A DNA stretch of 33,111 nt, taken from positions 1 through 33,111 of the forward strand of contig JAUNFZ010000029.1 of NCBI GenBank assembly GCA_030524785.1. Reading direction: 5' to 3'. Source of the stretch: Eubacteriales bacterium (GTDB lineage: Bacteria; Bacillota; Clostridia; Lachnospirales; Lachnospiraceae). Shown here one piece after another: positions 9,586-17,054 of this stretch. Numbering within the stretch: the first letter of the stretch is position 1; every line of letters starts with the position of its first letter. The position numbers and the translations under genes are program-made. The notes under the pieces were generated by a model, which saw only the letters and a list, made by a program, of their open reading frames with translations, was not told where the DNA came from and searched no databases.

Positions 9586-10384
9586 AGATATTACAATCGG
9601 ACAATATTATCCGGCGGATTCTGTGATACACCGCCTGGATCCCCGGACGAAGCTGGTGGGTACGCTGGTATTCATCGTATCCCTGTTTCTGTTTAAATCC
9701 TTTGCGGCTTATGTGGTGGCGACTGTTTTTCTGGCAGGCGTGATAAAGGCGTCAAAAGTGCCCTTTAAATTCATGGTGAAGGGCTTGAAAGCGATTATGG
9801 TGCTGCTGATGATTACCGTAGTGTTTAATCTCTTTCTGATTCCCGGCACGCCGCTGGTGAAAATCTGGAAGCTGACGATCACAAGGGAGGGGCTGGAAAC
9901 GGCAGTCTTTATGGCGATACGCCTGACGTACCTGATCATCGGTTCTTCGGTGATGACCCTCACCACGACGCCGAACCAATTGACGGATGGTATGGAGAAG
10001 GGCCTTCGCCCGTTAAACAAAATACATGTGCCGGTTCACGATATCGCGATGATGATGTCGATTGCCCTTCGGTTTATCCCGATTCTTCTGGAGGAGACGG
10101 ATAAGATTATGAAAGCGCAGATGGCCCGGGGAGCGGATTTTGAAAGCGGCGGCATCATTCAGAAAGCAAAAAGCATGGTTCCGCTTCTGGTTCCGCTGTT
10201 TATTTCAGCCTTTCGCCGGGCAAATGATCTGGCTATGGCGATGGAGGCCAGAGGGTATCACGGCGGAGAGGGGCGCACAAAAATGAAGCCTCTGCACTAC
10301 GAGAAGCGCGATCATGCGGCGTATATAATCATGGCCGTGTACCTTTTTGCCATGTTTGCGGCGAAGAAGATTGCGGGGTTTTAG
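9578..10384 (+). CDS. ecfT: Energy-coupling factor transporter transmembrane protein EcfT
   Basis: A 268-residue membrane protein (CbiQ family) that scaffolds EcfA1A2 and the interchangeable S components. It begins [25 protein letters not shown], the conserved EcfT start. The coupling-helix motif appears as KAQMARGADF and the second as MAMEARGYHGG, both with the Ala-Arg-Gly signature. Several hydrophobic helices occupy the N-terminal half and one closes the C-terminus. The ATG at 9578 overlaps the ecfA2 stop. A longer frame from 9488 lies inside ecfA2 and lacks a family-like sequence. Confidence 0.93.
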   Translation: MIRDITIGQYYPADSVIHRLDPRTKLVGTLVFIVSLFLFKSFAAYVVATVFLAGVIKASKVPFKFMVKGLKAIMVLLMITVVFNLFLIPGTPLVKIWKLTITREGLETAVFMAIRLTYLIIGSSVMTLTTTPNQLTDGMEKGLRPLNKIHVPVHDIAMMMSIALRFIPILLEETDKIMKAQMARGADFESGGIIQKAKSMVPLLVPLFISAFRRANDLAMAMEARGYHGGEGRTKMKPLHYEKRDHAAYIIMAVYLFAMFAAKKIAGF

Positions 10385-10387
10385 GCT

Positions 10388-11140
10388 ATGAAGCGGGTAA
10401 AGATGATTGTCGCCTATGATGGGACAAACTACAGCGGGTGGCAGATACAGCCAAACGGAGTTACCATAGAAGGAATGTTGAATCAGCATTTATCGGAGCT
10501 TTTGAAGGAGCCCATCAAGGTGATCGGCGCCAGCAGAACGGATGCCGGGGTACATGCGCTGGGAAATGTGGCGGTGTTTGACACGTCGGCGCGGATGCCG
10601 GCGGAGAAAATATCCTACGCGATGAATACCAGACTGCCCGCAGATATTCGTATTCAGGATTCCTGTGAGGTGCCCGCAGATTTTCATCCCCGGTTTTGCA
10701 GTACGGTAAAAACTTATGAATACTCAATATTAAACAGGAGATTTCCAGATCCCACGAGGCGCCTGTATTCACTGTTCTATTATTATCCTCTGGATGAACA
10801 GAAAATGCAGGAGGCAGCCGGATACCTTGTGGGCGAACATGACTTTAAAAGCTTCTGCACACATAAGGAGGATGAGCGCAGTACAGTTCGTAGGATCTAT
10901 TCTCTGGAAGTTCTGCGGAAAGCGGATATGATTACTGTCCGGATTCGGGGAAATGGATTTTTATACAACATGGTGCGCATCATTGTGGGCACGCTGCTCA
11001 GAGTGGGAAGCGGTTACTATGAGCCGGAGTACATGAAGGAAATGCTTGAAGCGAGAGATCGGCAGGTTTCCGGAGAAACAGCGCCGCCGCAGGGGCTGAC
11101 GCTGATTGGCATTGAATATGACGCAAAGACTGTGCAGTAA
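10388..11140 (+). CDS. truA: tRNA pseudouridine(38-40) synthase TruA
   Basis: A 250-residue enzyme that converts uridines 38-40 of the tRNA anticodon arm to pseudouridine. The catalytic aspartate is Asp52 in GASRTDAGVHALGN. The N-terminal MIVAYDGTNYSGWQIQPNG and the C-terminal GNGFLYNMVRIIVGTLLRVG are diagnostic. It starts 3 bases after ecfT. The ecfA1-ecfA2-ecfT-truA order is conserved in many Firmicutes, so linkage rather than function explains the neighbours. Confidence 0.95.
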   Translation: MKRVKMIVAYDGTNYSGWQIQPNGVTIEGMLNQHLSELLKEPIKVIGASRTDAGVHALGNVAVFDTSARMPAEKISYAMNTRLPADIRIQDSCEVPADFHPRFCSTVKTYEYSILNRRFPDPTRRLYSLFYYYPLDEQKMQEAAGYLVGEHDFKSFCTHKEDERSTVRRIYSLEVLRKADMITVRIRGNGFLYNMVRIIVGTLLRVGSGYYEPEYMKEMLEARDRQVSGETAPPQGLTLIGIEYDAKTVQ

Positions 11141-11157
11141 GCCTGCGGGAATCCATA

Positions 11158-11583
11158 TCAGAAAGGCCGAAATAGTTTGGAAGCATCCGAAAAAGACGAG
11201 GCGTCTTTTCGAAGGGAGGCATCCTGCATTTCGGTCGTTTTTTGTTTGAGCAGAAGATAGTGGACAAATTCCAGGACCATTTTTCTGAAAACCGGATTCA
11301 GCATATAGAAATCCGTAAGTAAGGGCTCTGTCTCACTGCGGTGCCTGCGGGAAACGTCGGAACAGTCGTCACGTATAAGAAAATCAATATATATGTCGTA
11401 GAAATTTGAAATAGAGACGATGTACGGAAACGTTGGAATACGGCGATCATTTTCATAGTTTGCATAGGCAGCACGTTCCATGTTCAGACAGCGGCTGATT
11501 TGTTCCTGCGTATACTGTCTGCTTAGACGCAGAAAACGAAGTTTTTGTCCAAGCGTTTGCTTTTGACAATTTGGATAACTCAT
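11158..11583 (-). CDS. XRE-family helix-turn-helix transcriptional regulator
   Basis: A 141-residue protein whose first ~65 residues form an XRE/Cro-type HTH: LGQKLRFLRLSRQYTQEQIS then RAAYANYENDRRIPTFPYI, the classical recognition-helix pattern. The remaining part is a short helical tail that ends in a run with three Asp-Ala-Ser units (DASLRKDASSFSDAS). The start is backed by a very strong GGGGAGGAGGGGG site. It lies 54 bases downstream of the CYTH gene on the same strand and is probably co-transcribed from the promoter at 12150-12178. Its target is unknown. Confidence 0.88.
   Translation of the reverse strand: MSYPNCQKQTLGQKLRFLRLSRQYTQEQISRCLNMERAAYANYENDRRIPTFPYIVSISNFYDIYIDFLIRDDCSDVSRRHRSETEPLLTDFYMLNPVFRKMVLEFVHYLLLKQKTTEMQDASLRKDASSFSDASKLFRPF
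11165..11247 (+). terminator. Probable truA terminator lying in the 3' end of the opposing XRE gene
   Basis: GGCCGAAAT (11165-11173) pairs with ATTTCGGTC (11228-11236), one G-U pair, and is followed by GTTTTTTGTTT. A second hairpin, CGAAAA-type arms around GACGAGGCGTC, nests inside the long loop. It would stop plus-strand transcripts from truA. The structure overlaps the coding end of the convergent minus-strand gene. The long loop makes this less certain than a compact terminator. Confidence 0.45.
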
Positions 11584-11637
11584 ACTCCCCCTCCTCCCCT
11601 GTTGGGAAAACCGCTGGCCGGGCAGGACAGCCGCGGA

Positions 11638-12087
11638 TTAAAATTTCATACGGCTCAGATAATTGTTGTGATACCTGCCGTCATAGGTAACATCTTCGCC
11701 AAACCATGAAGGAGGAACAAAAGCCTTTGCGGCTTCTTCGCTGGGAAATTCCACTTCAGCAAGCACAAGGGGCGCAAAAGGCGGATCAAAGACGTCAAGT
11801 TCAATATTCAGCCCCTCAGTAAGAGGCAGCACATACCGTTTTTTCCGGATAAAATGTCCGTCCGCTTTGGCCCGGAGATGCTCATACGCCTGTACATTCA
11901 GGGGCAGATTGTATTCCTCCCGGCTCATCAGACCTGCACCCTTGTACGTTAAGATAAAATCATCATCCTGTCGGCGTATGCGAACAACCGGATCGGTACA
12001 CAAATAGGCCTGTTCAATGATGTGGCAGGGATATACGTCTAAATTTTCCGGCAATCTGTGTATCAGAAATTTTCGCTCGATCTCCAT
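11638..12087 (-). CDS. CYTH domain protein (triphosphate tunnel metalloenzyme family)
   Basis: A 149-residue single-domain protein. It begins MEIERKFL, the ExExK signature that gives metal and triphosphate binding in CYTH/TTM enzymes, followed by the pattern of charged strands expected for the tunnel (VVRIRRQDDDFILTYKG, RKKRYVLPL, NIELDVFD, LAEVEFPSEE). Family members include class IV adenylate cyclases, thiamine triphosphatases and inorganic tripolyphosphatases; for short bacterial forms like this one a tripolyphosphatase activity is most plausible, but that is inference. The start has AAGGAG nearby. It is the first gene of a two-gene minus-strand operon with the XRE regulator. Confidence 0.9.
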   Translation of the reverse strand: MEIERKFLIHRLPENLDVYPCHIIEQAYLCTDPVVRIRRQDDDFILTYKGAGLMSREEYNLPLNVQAYEHLRAKADGHFIRKKRYVLPLTEGLNIELDVFDPPFAPLVLAEVEFPSEEAAKAFVPPSWFGEDVTYDGRYHNNYLSRMKF

Positions 12088-12108
12088 AGCGCTCCTTCCT
12101 ACAATATC

Positions 12109-12137
12109 TTGACGATAAAGACCATATGATATACAAT
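12109..12137 (+). promoter_or_regulatory. Promoter of the DJ-1/PfpI gene
   Basis: TTGACG (12109-12114) and TACAAT (12132-12137) are spaced by 17 bases, giving a start near 12144. The -10 box sits within a 13-base palindrome GATAT-ACA-ATATC (12128-12140). ACAATATCT occurs at 12101-12109 and again at 12133-12141. It faces the minus-strand promoter at 12150-12178. Confidence 0.6.
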
Positions 12138-12149
12138 ATCTATAACTTT

Positions 12150-12178
12150 ATTTTATCAAAGTGAAAATATCGTGTCAA
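12150..12178 (-). promoter_or_regulatory. Promoter of the CYTH-XRE operon
   Basis: On the minus strand, TTGACA (12178-12173) and TAAAAT (12155-12150) are spaced by 17 bases, with a start near 12143. Each of the two facing promoters lies in the initial transcribed region of the other, so two polymerases could not occupy them together. Confidence 0.6.
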
Positions 12179-12197
12179 GGTGAAAGGGGAAATGAAA

Positions 12198-12746
12198 ATG
12201 AGCAAGGTATATATTTTTCTGGCGGATGGTTTTGAAGAAATAGAGGGGCTTACTGTGGTGGATTTGCTTCGCCGGGCAGGCGCCGACGTTGTGATGGTTT
12301 CTGTGAACGGAAAGAGGGAGGTATGCGGCTCTCATAAAATTCGGGTAGGAGCCGATGCACTGTTTGAAGATGTAGATTACCGGGATGCAGACCTTCTGGT
12401 ATTGCCGGGCGGTATGCCGGGCACAAAGCATTTGGGCGCTCACAAAGGACTGACGTCTTTGCTTCAACAGGCCGACGCCGCCGGCACAGGTATCTGTGCA
12501 ATCTGTGCGGCTCCCAGCGTACTGGGAGACCTGGGACTTCTCAAGGGAAGAAAAGCCGCCTGCTATCCTGGCTTTGAGGAACGTCTGACCGGCGCTTTTG
12601 TTACAATGGACAGTGTGGCCACAGATGGACATATCACCACCAGCCGGGGAATGGGAACTGCCATTGACTTTGGACTTGAGCTGGTGCGCAGGTTGTTCGG
12701 ACAGGAAAAGGCAGACGAACTGGCGAAATCAATTATCTATGGCTGA
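12198..12746 (+). CDS. DJ-1/PfpI family protein
   Basis: A 182-residue cytoplasmic protein of the DJ-1 subgroup. The nucleophile-elbow cysteine is Cys103 in AICAAPSVLG, and the partner glutamate is Glu16 in GFEEIEGLTVVD, matching human DJ-1 Glu18/Cys106. Also present are LLVLPGGMPGTKHLG and TSRGMGTAIDFGLELV. Members act as stress-response chaperones, deglycases (disputed) or thiazole-related ThiJ-like proteins; the actual reaction here is not known. The ATG at 12198 is chosen because AAGGGGAA precedes it by about 8 bases; an in-frame GTG at 12180 has no such site. Confidence 0.9.
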   Translation: MSKVYIFLADGFEEIEGLTVVDLLRRAGADVVMVSVNGKREVCGSHKIRVGADALFEDVDYRDADLLVLPGGMPGTKHLGAHKGLTSLLQQADAAGTGICAICAAPSVLGDLGLLKGRKAACYPGFEERLTGAFVTMDSVATDGHITTSRGMGTAIDFGLELVRRLFGQEKADELAKSIIYG

Positions 12747-12750
12747 AAAC

Positions 12751-12770
12751 CGCAGAGATCCGCAGAGATC
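12751..12770. repeat. Two tandem copies of a 10-base unit
   Basis: CGCAGAGATC occurs twice in direct succession just after the DJ-1 gene stop and upstream of the tRNA promoter. Its role is unknown. Confidence 0.6.
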
Positions 12771-12792
12771 GGCTGAGGTGATCGAAAATTGG

Positions 12793-12821
12793 TTGACAAT
12801 CCCCATGATTTATGATATAAA
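12793..12821 (+). promoter_or_regulatory. Near-consensus promoter of the tRNA-Trp gene
   Basis: TTGACA (12793-12798) and TATAAA (12816-12821) are separated by exactly 17 bases. Transcription would start about 12828, some 13 bases before the mature tRNA, as expected for a stand-alone tRNA gene. Confidence 0.75.
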
Positions 12822-12840
12822 CATATGGTGGGCAACACAC

Positions 12841-12911
12841 AGGGGATTGGTCAAATGGTATGACAGAAGTCTCCAAAACTTTTAGCGGGAGTTCGATTCT
12901 CTCATCCCCTG
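12841..12911 (+). tRNA. tRNA-Trp (anticodon CCA)
   Basis: A full cloverleaf can be drawn. The 7-bp acceptor stem is AGGGGAT with ATCCCCT. The D arm is GTCA/TGAC with loop AATGGTA (conserved A14, G18, G19, A21). The anticodon stem is GAAGT/ACTTT around loop CTCCAAA, giving anticodon CCA. The T arm is GGGAG/CTCTC with loop TTCGATT. The discriminator base is G. The 3' CCA is not encoded; the gene is followed by CTCTC, so CCA must be added enzymatically. It has its own promoter and terminator. Confidence 0.93.
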
Positions 12912-12923
12912 CTCTCTTAAGCA

Positions 12924-12962
12924 CCCGAAATTCCTTTAAATAAAGGGAATTTCGGGGTTTTT
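12924..12962 (+). terminator. Rho-independent terminator of tRNA-Trp
   Basis: CCCGAAATTCC (12924-12934) pairs perfectly over 11 bp with GGAATTTCGGG (12946-12956), followed by GTTTTTC. The A/T-rich loop can extend the stem. This is the clearest terminator in the window. Confidence 0.88.
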
Positions 12963-13178
12963 CATTTATGGGGTTAATCGGTAACGGGTAATGTCTTTCC
13001 AATTTGTAGGAAAACCCATCCGGTTAAGAAGCTCATCATTGTCAATATGGACAAGATTTTTTAAAGCAGACACAAACTAATAAAATTCCCCCTAGTAAAC
13101 ACAGAAAAAATCTGATAAAATAAAAATATACCTCAAATTGAGAGACGAATCAGATAAAGATGATGAAAGGGATTTGAC
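12963..13178. other. Noncoding gap between tRNA-Trp and the MmcQ gene
   Basis: This 216-base AT-rich stretch holds no gene I can support. It contains a small inverted repeat, TTGTC-AATATG-GACAA (13039-13054), of possible operator type, and no clear promoter. Confidence 0.4.
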
Positions 13179-13559
13179 ATGAGTCGGGAAGAAGTATTTG
13201 AATATGTCAGAAAGCAATATGGGACGGTGCCCGAATACCTTTGGAAGTCGGATCCTTTCAGCGCTGTTCTCCGGCATCCGAATGGAAAATGGTATGGTAT
13301 TGTGATGAATATTAAAAAATCCGCTCTTGGTTTAAAGGATGATATGATGGCAGATGTCATCAATGTGAAGTGTGAACCGGATATGACGTGTCTGCTTACC
13401 CAGACATACGGCTTCTTTCCGGGATATCACATGAACAAAAAATATTGGGTTACGATATTGCTGGACGAAACGGTGAGTGAGGCAAAAGTATTAAACCTTC
13501 TTGATATGAGCTATGATCTGATTGATAGAAAAGGAAAGCGCCCGAAGGGGCAAAGTTAA
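13179..13559 (+). CDS. MmcQ/YjbR family protein
   Basis: A 126-residue small alpha/beta protein of the MmcQ/YjbR (CyaY-like fold) family. Typical features are EEVFEYVRKQYGTVPEYLW at the start, NGKWYGIVMNIKKSALGL with the conserved Trp, INVKCEPDMTCLL, and GFFPGYHMNKKYWVTILLD near the end, followed by SYDLI. Family members are annotated as possible DNA-binding proteins, but their role is not established. AAAGGGA precedes the ATG. The gene stands at the head of the accessory-looking block downstream of the tRNA. Confidence 0.88.
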   Translation: MSREEVFEYVRKQYGTVPEYLWKSDPFSAVLRHPNGKWYGIVMNIKKSALGLKDDMMADVINVKCEPDMTCLLTQTYGFFPGYHMNKKYWVTILLDETVSEAKVLNLLDMSYDLIDRKGKRPKGQS

Positions 13560-13609
13560 TGGAATCAATGAAGGACGAATGTTAAATCAATAGAAGCGGG
13601 GGTGATGGG

Positions 13610-14644
13610 ATGATCTTTGGCAGTTGCCGTTGGGATAAGCGAAAAATCGTGAACAGAAGATTAGTTATGGTGTGCTTTACCTTTTTATTGCTGCTATGGG
13701 CAAAAACGGCGGAAGCTGCGGATCGCAGCATGCCGATAGAGATGAACCAGGTGGTAAAAATAATCGCAAATTATGATCCTGATATATCCGTATCTGAGGA
13801 TACGGCGTGGCGTGATGATCAAAAGGTTTATTCTCTGGCGGACGGAAGCGGCAATCAGATTGCCTATCTGTCGAGTACCGGTGAAAATGCGGAAGGCATA
13901 TTGTATTTCCTGTTGATGCGTGCAGACGATAGCCCGAGTGAGTTGTATAAAGACGACTGCAGCACCGCGATTAAAGCCGCGGCAGATTTGTATGGCGGCA
14001 CATTGGATGTGGACAAAATATCTGATGATTTTATAAAGGCATACAGCAGCCAAAAGGAAAGTAAGTTCCGGTGGACCGGCACATATCATGACACGAAAAT
14101 CGAGATCAAAAAGAGCCCGTCTGCTTCGGCTGACTTAACGGTTGCCCTTTATAATTCAGAAAAATACAGTCCGGTTTTGAGGGAAGGAAATCCGGACGAC
14201 TATTCGGCAAGCAATCCGGAGATTCAGATCAGTGAGATCTCATATGCACAGTATAGCGAAGCTTCTGGCCTGGAGGGAAAAAGCGCGGATGAGGAACTTG
14301 GGGAGAATCCCGACTATAGATTTTATAAAATAGCGATACGCGATTTTGAGTATCATAAGGAATATAAAATCGACTTAGAGCTGTTTCTGAAATTCGATTT
14401 GAGCAAGGAGAGCCAGACGGCGGAGTATGAATATGTCATTCAAAATAATCCGTCTGATGAATATATTTTTTCTGATATTCGGGGCTATTGCAGGCTTGAG
14501 GGAAATCAGGCGGTGGCGCCTCTGGGGATTCCGGTTGTTGAAAGAATCGCAGGGGGCGAGGTGCAGTACAGGGAAAGATTTCATTACCAGATATCCTTTG
14601 CATTTTCTATAGAGGATCTGGAAACTATTGATATTCTGACATAA
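13610..14644 (+). CDS. Secreted protein of unknown function
   Basis: A 344-residue protein with a long signal peptide: a positively charged start (WDKRKIVNRR), hydrophobic core VMVCFTFLLLLWA and an AEA-A cleavage-like site near residue 36. The rest is soluble, acidic and rich in beta-strand-like segments; no enzyme motif, transmembrane helix or LPXTG anchor is visible. I do not recognise the family. The start has GGGGGTGATGG upstream. The gap to the preceding gene is 50 bases, so the two might share a transcript. It is followed by a long hairpin and a new promoter, so it is probably not in the main downstream operon. Confidence 0.7.
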   Translation: MIFGSCRWDKRKIVNRRLVMVCFTFLLLLWAKTAEAADRSMPIEMNQVVKIIANYDPDISVSEDTAWRDDQKVYSLADGSGNQIAYLSSTGENAEGILYFLLMRADDSPSELYKDDCSTAIKAAADLYGGTLDVDKISDDFIKAYSSQKESKFRWTGTYHDTKIEIKKSPSASADLTVALYNSEKYSPVLREGNPDDYSASNPEIQISEISYAQYSEASGLEGKSADEELGENPDYRFYKIAIRDFEYHKEYKIDLELFLKFDLSKESQTAEYEYVIQNNPSDEYIFSDIRGYCRLEGNQAVAPLGIPVVERIAGGEVQYRERFHYQISFAFSIEDLETIDILT

Positions 14645-14714
14645 AAATAATGGAAAGCAAAAAGCCGATACGGCGTGTGTAATAATGAAAATTGGCGAAA
14701 AAACGTATCAAGTG

Positions 14715-14751
14715 GAATTACCGTATTTGTCACAGACAAATGCGGTAATTC
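14715..14751. promoter_or_regulatory. Long hairpin abutting the promoter of the lipoprotein-peptidase operon
   Basis: A 17-bp stem with a single G-U pair has left arm 14715-14731 and right arm 14735-14751 around loop ACA. Only three T residues follow, so it is a weak terminator for the preceding gene. It touches the -35 box of the next promoter, so an operator role is equally possible. Confidence 0.55.
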
Positions 14752-14752
14752 T

Positions 14753-14781
14753 TTGCGTAGGGGCAGATTATTGTTTATACT
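14753..14781 (+). promoter_or_regulatory. Promoter of the lipoprotein-regulator-peptidase operon
   Basis: TTGCGT (14753-14758) and TATACT (14776-14781) are separated by 17 bases. A transcript would start near 14788, 53 bases ahead of the lipoprotein start codon. Confidence 0.5.
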
Positions 14782-14840
14782 GAAAGCAATAGAAAACCCG
14801 GATAACGGAAAACAACGAAAAAGGGGAACGGGGTGAGAGG

Positions 14841-15281
14841 ATGAGACTCTTTTTGCTGATTCTGATGACCGCCCTGCAGGGATGCACAGCCTCGCCTGCG
14901 CAGGAGAAGGAGGGCAGCCTGCAGGTGGGAGAATATTTATACGAAGCGCTTGGGGATGAAAAACTGGCGGGCATCGGGGATGAACTGCCGGAATGTATAC
15001 GCGTGATCTCGGATGACAATGGCCTGCGGGAAATCGCAAATTTAACCGATACAGAGGAGATCGCGGCGGCGGCAGAGCTATTTAAAGCGGTTCAGATCGG
15101 GAAAAAAACAGATATTTATGTGACGGACAGATATAATTCCGTAAGCTTTACGTTTGCAGACGGGGAAAAGACAGTAATCACATTAAACGACCGGAATCTG
15201 GAATGGAAAAATAATGATACGACGGAGCTTTACGAACTGGAAGGCATGAATGATTTTTGGAAAAGCATATTTCAGGACTGA
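14841..15281 (+). CDS. Small lipoprotein of unknown function
   Basis: A 146-residue predicted lipoprotein. The signal peptide MRLFLLILMTALQGC has a lipobox with the acylated cysteine at residue 15, so the protein should be anchored on the outer face of the membrane. The mature part is acidic and beta-rich, including TDIYVTDRYNSVSFTFADG and KTVITLNDRNLEW; the family is not recognised. GGGTGAGAGG precedes the ATG. It is the first gene of the tight operon that continues to 22368 and might sense an extracellular signal for the regulator encoded next; that is inference from order alone. Confidence 0.75.
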   Translation: MRLFLLILMTALQGCTASPAQEKEGSLQVGEYLYEALGDEKLAGIGDELPECIRVISDDNGLREIANLTDTEEIAAAAELFKAVQIGKKTDIYVTDRYNSVSFTFADGEKTVITLNDRNLEWKNNDTTELYELEGMNDFWKSIFQD

Positions 15282-15302
15282 AAAAGGGAGGTGACAGGTA
15301 CG

Positions 15303-17033
15303 ATGGATTTTCAGGAACGTCTGAACTTATATATTGAAGAAATCCACTGCACGGGGAAAGAACTGGCGGAAAACAGCGGGATTTCAGAAACGGTGCTCAG
15401 CAGATACCGGACTGGAGAGCGCAGCCCCCTTACGGACAGCGGATATCTGGAAAAACTGGCGGAGGGAATCGTAAAGACGGCGAAGCAAAAGGGAATTTCG
15501 GTAACAGATGCTTCGAAAGTTTTGCGGATATTAAAAGATGCATTAAAACCGGAAACGGAGACTGCCGTATTTCTGTATGAAAAACTGGATCTGCTGCTTA
15601 GAGAACTGGATGTCAATGTTTCGCAGATGGCGGCGTTTATGCATTATGACGCGTCTTATATTTCCAAGATCCGCACCGGAAAGAGAACGCCTGCCCGTCC
15701 GCAGGAATTTACGGAGCAGATATGCGGCTATATTGTAAAGAATTTTTCGGGTGAAAAAGAGAGAAGAAACGTGGCGCTGCTGATTGGCTGCGAAGAAGCG
15801 GATCTTGTGCAAAGGGAAAGTTATCTGAAAACGCTGAATGAATGGCTGTGCGACGCGGAATTTGAAAAGACAGATTACATTTCCGGATTTCTGAGAAAAG
15901 TAGATGCATTTGATCTGGACGATTATATCAGGGCAATCCACTTTGACAGTTTTAAAGTGCCGAAAGTACCGTTTCAGCTCCCGGTTTCCAAACATTACTA
16001 CGGGCTGAAAGAAATGCGGGAAGGCGAGATTGATTTCCTGAAGCATACGGTGCTGGCAAAATCAATGGAACCTCTTTATCTGTGCAGCGACATGCCGGTG
16101 GAAGATATGGCGGCGGACGAGGAATTTGCCAAGAAATATATGTTCGGTCTGGCGATGGTGCTGAAAAAGGGTCTGCACATTCACATCATTCATGATGTGG
16201 AGCGGCCGATGAAGGATATGATGCTTGGACTGGAAAACTGGGTGCCGCTGTATATGACGGGACAGATTTCGCCTTATTATCTCAAAGGCGTACAGAATAA
16301 AGTATATTCGCACTTGCATTTCTGTTCCGGACAGGCGGCAATGACGGGCGACTGTATCAGCGGACACCACGATCTGGCGCATTATTATCTGACTAGCCGC
16401 AAAGACGAGGTAAGGTTTTGCCGGAAAAATATGGAATATCTTCTGAAAAAGGCACATCCGCTGATGGATATTTATAGGGAGGAAAGAAGGGAAAAGCTGT
16501 ATGCTTTCCTTAGCGATGATGCAAAGCAGAAGGGTCGGAGACGAAGGATACTGGCGGCGCCTCCGCTGTCTGTGATCCCGCAGGAGATGTTGGAGACGAT
16601 TTTAAACAGGTGTAATACAGACGGAAAACGAAGGAAACAAATTACGGAAAACCGGAAAAGGCAGAAAGAGTGGTTGGATACGGTGCTTTCCCACAGCGCG
16701 GTAGAGGATGAACTCTCTGAGATTCCGGAAGATGAATATGAAAAATATCCGGCATTTCTGCCAATCGCCGAATGTTTTTTTGAAGATGATATCCGGCTGA
16801 CTTATGAGGAGTACCGCGGCTGCGTCAAAGCGGCGCAGGATTATGCCCTTAAATCGGAAAATTACAGTTTCCGGCTTACGCATGTGAAAGGTTTTCACAA
16901 TATCCAGATCACCTGTCATGAGGGAAAATGGTGCATGGTTTCCAAAAACAAAGCACCGGCGATCCATTTTGTGATCCATCACCCGAAGCTGCGGTATGCG
17001 CTGGAAAATGTTGTATTGCCGATCAGGGATTAA
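15303..17033 (+). CDS. Large protein with two HTH-like segments and an unknown C-terminal region
   Basis: A 576-residue cytoplasmic protein. Residues ~1-45 look like an XRE-type HTH (CTGKELAENSGISETVLSRY followed by RTGERSP). Residues ~90-135 hold a second similar unit (LRELDVNVSQMAAFMHYDAS then YISKIRTGKRTPARP). The remaining ~440 residues have no family I can name; notable are KKGLHIHIIHDVERPMKDMM, ENWVPLYMTGQISPYYLKG and GHHDLAHYYLTS, rich in His and aromatic residues. A ligand-sensing role is plausible but unproven. The ATG at 15303 is chosen because AGGGAGGTGA precedes it; the GTG at 15291 lies inside that site. Gaps of about 21 bases on both sides place it in the operon. Confidence 0.75.
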   Translation: MDFQERLNLYIEEIHCTGKELAENSGISETVLSRYRTGERSPLTDSGYLEKLAEGIVKTAKQKGISVTDASKVLRILKDALKPETETAVFLYEKLDLLLRELDVNVSQMAAFMHYDASYISKIRTGKRTPARPQEFTEQICGYIVKNFSGEKERRNVALLIGCEEADLVQRESYLKTLNEWLCDAEFEKTDYISGFLRKVDAFDLDDYIRAIHFDSFKVPKVPFQLPVSKHYYGLKEMREGEIDFLKHTVLAKSMEPLYLCSDMPVEDMAADEEFAKKYMFGLAMVLKKGLHIHIIHDVERPMKDMMLGLENWVPLYMTGQISPYYLKGVQNKVYSHLHFCSGQAAMTGDCISGHHDLAHYYLTSRKDEVRFCRKNMEYLLKKAHPLMDIYREERREKLYAFLSDDAKQKGRRRRILAAPPLSVIPQEMLETILNRCNTDGKRRKQITENRKRQKEWLDTVLSHSAVEDELSEIPEDEYEKYPAFLPIAECFFEDDIRLTYEEYRGCVKAAQDYALKSENYSFRLTHVKGFHNIQITCHEGKWCMVSKNKAPAIHFVIHHPKLRYALENVVLPIRD

Positions 17034-17054
17034 AGAGAAAAGGAGGAAGTGAAA

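Noticed and set aside
12751-12770. Start of a CRISPR or larger tandem array
   Set aside because: Only two 10-base copies with no spacers.
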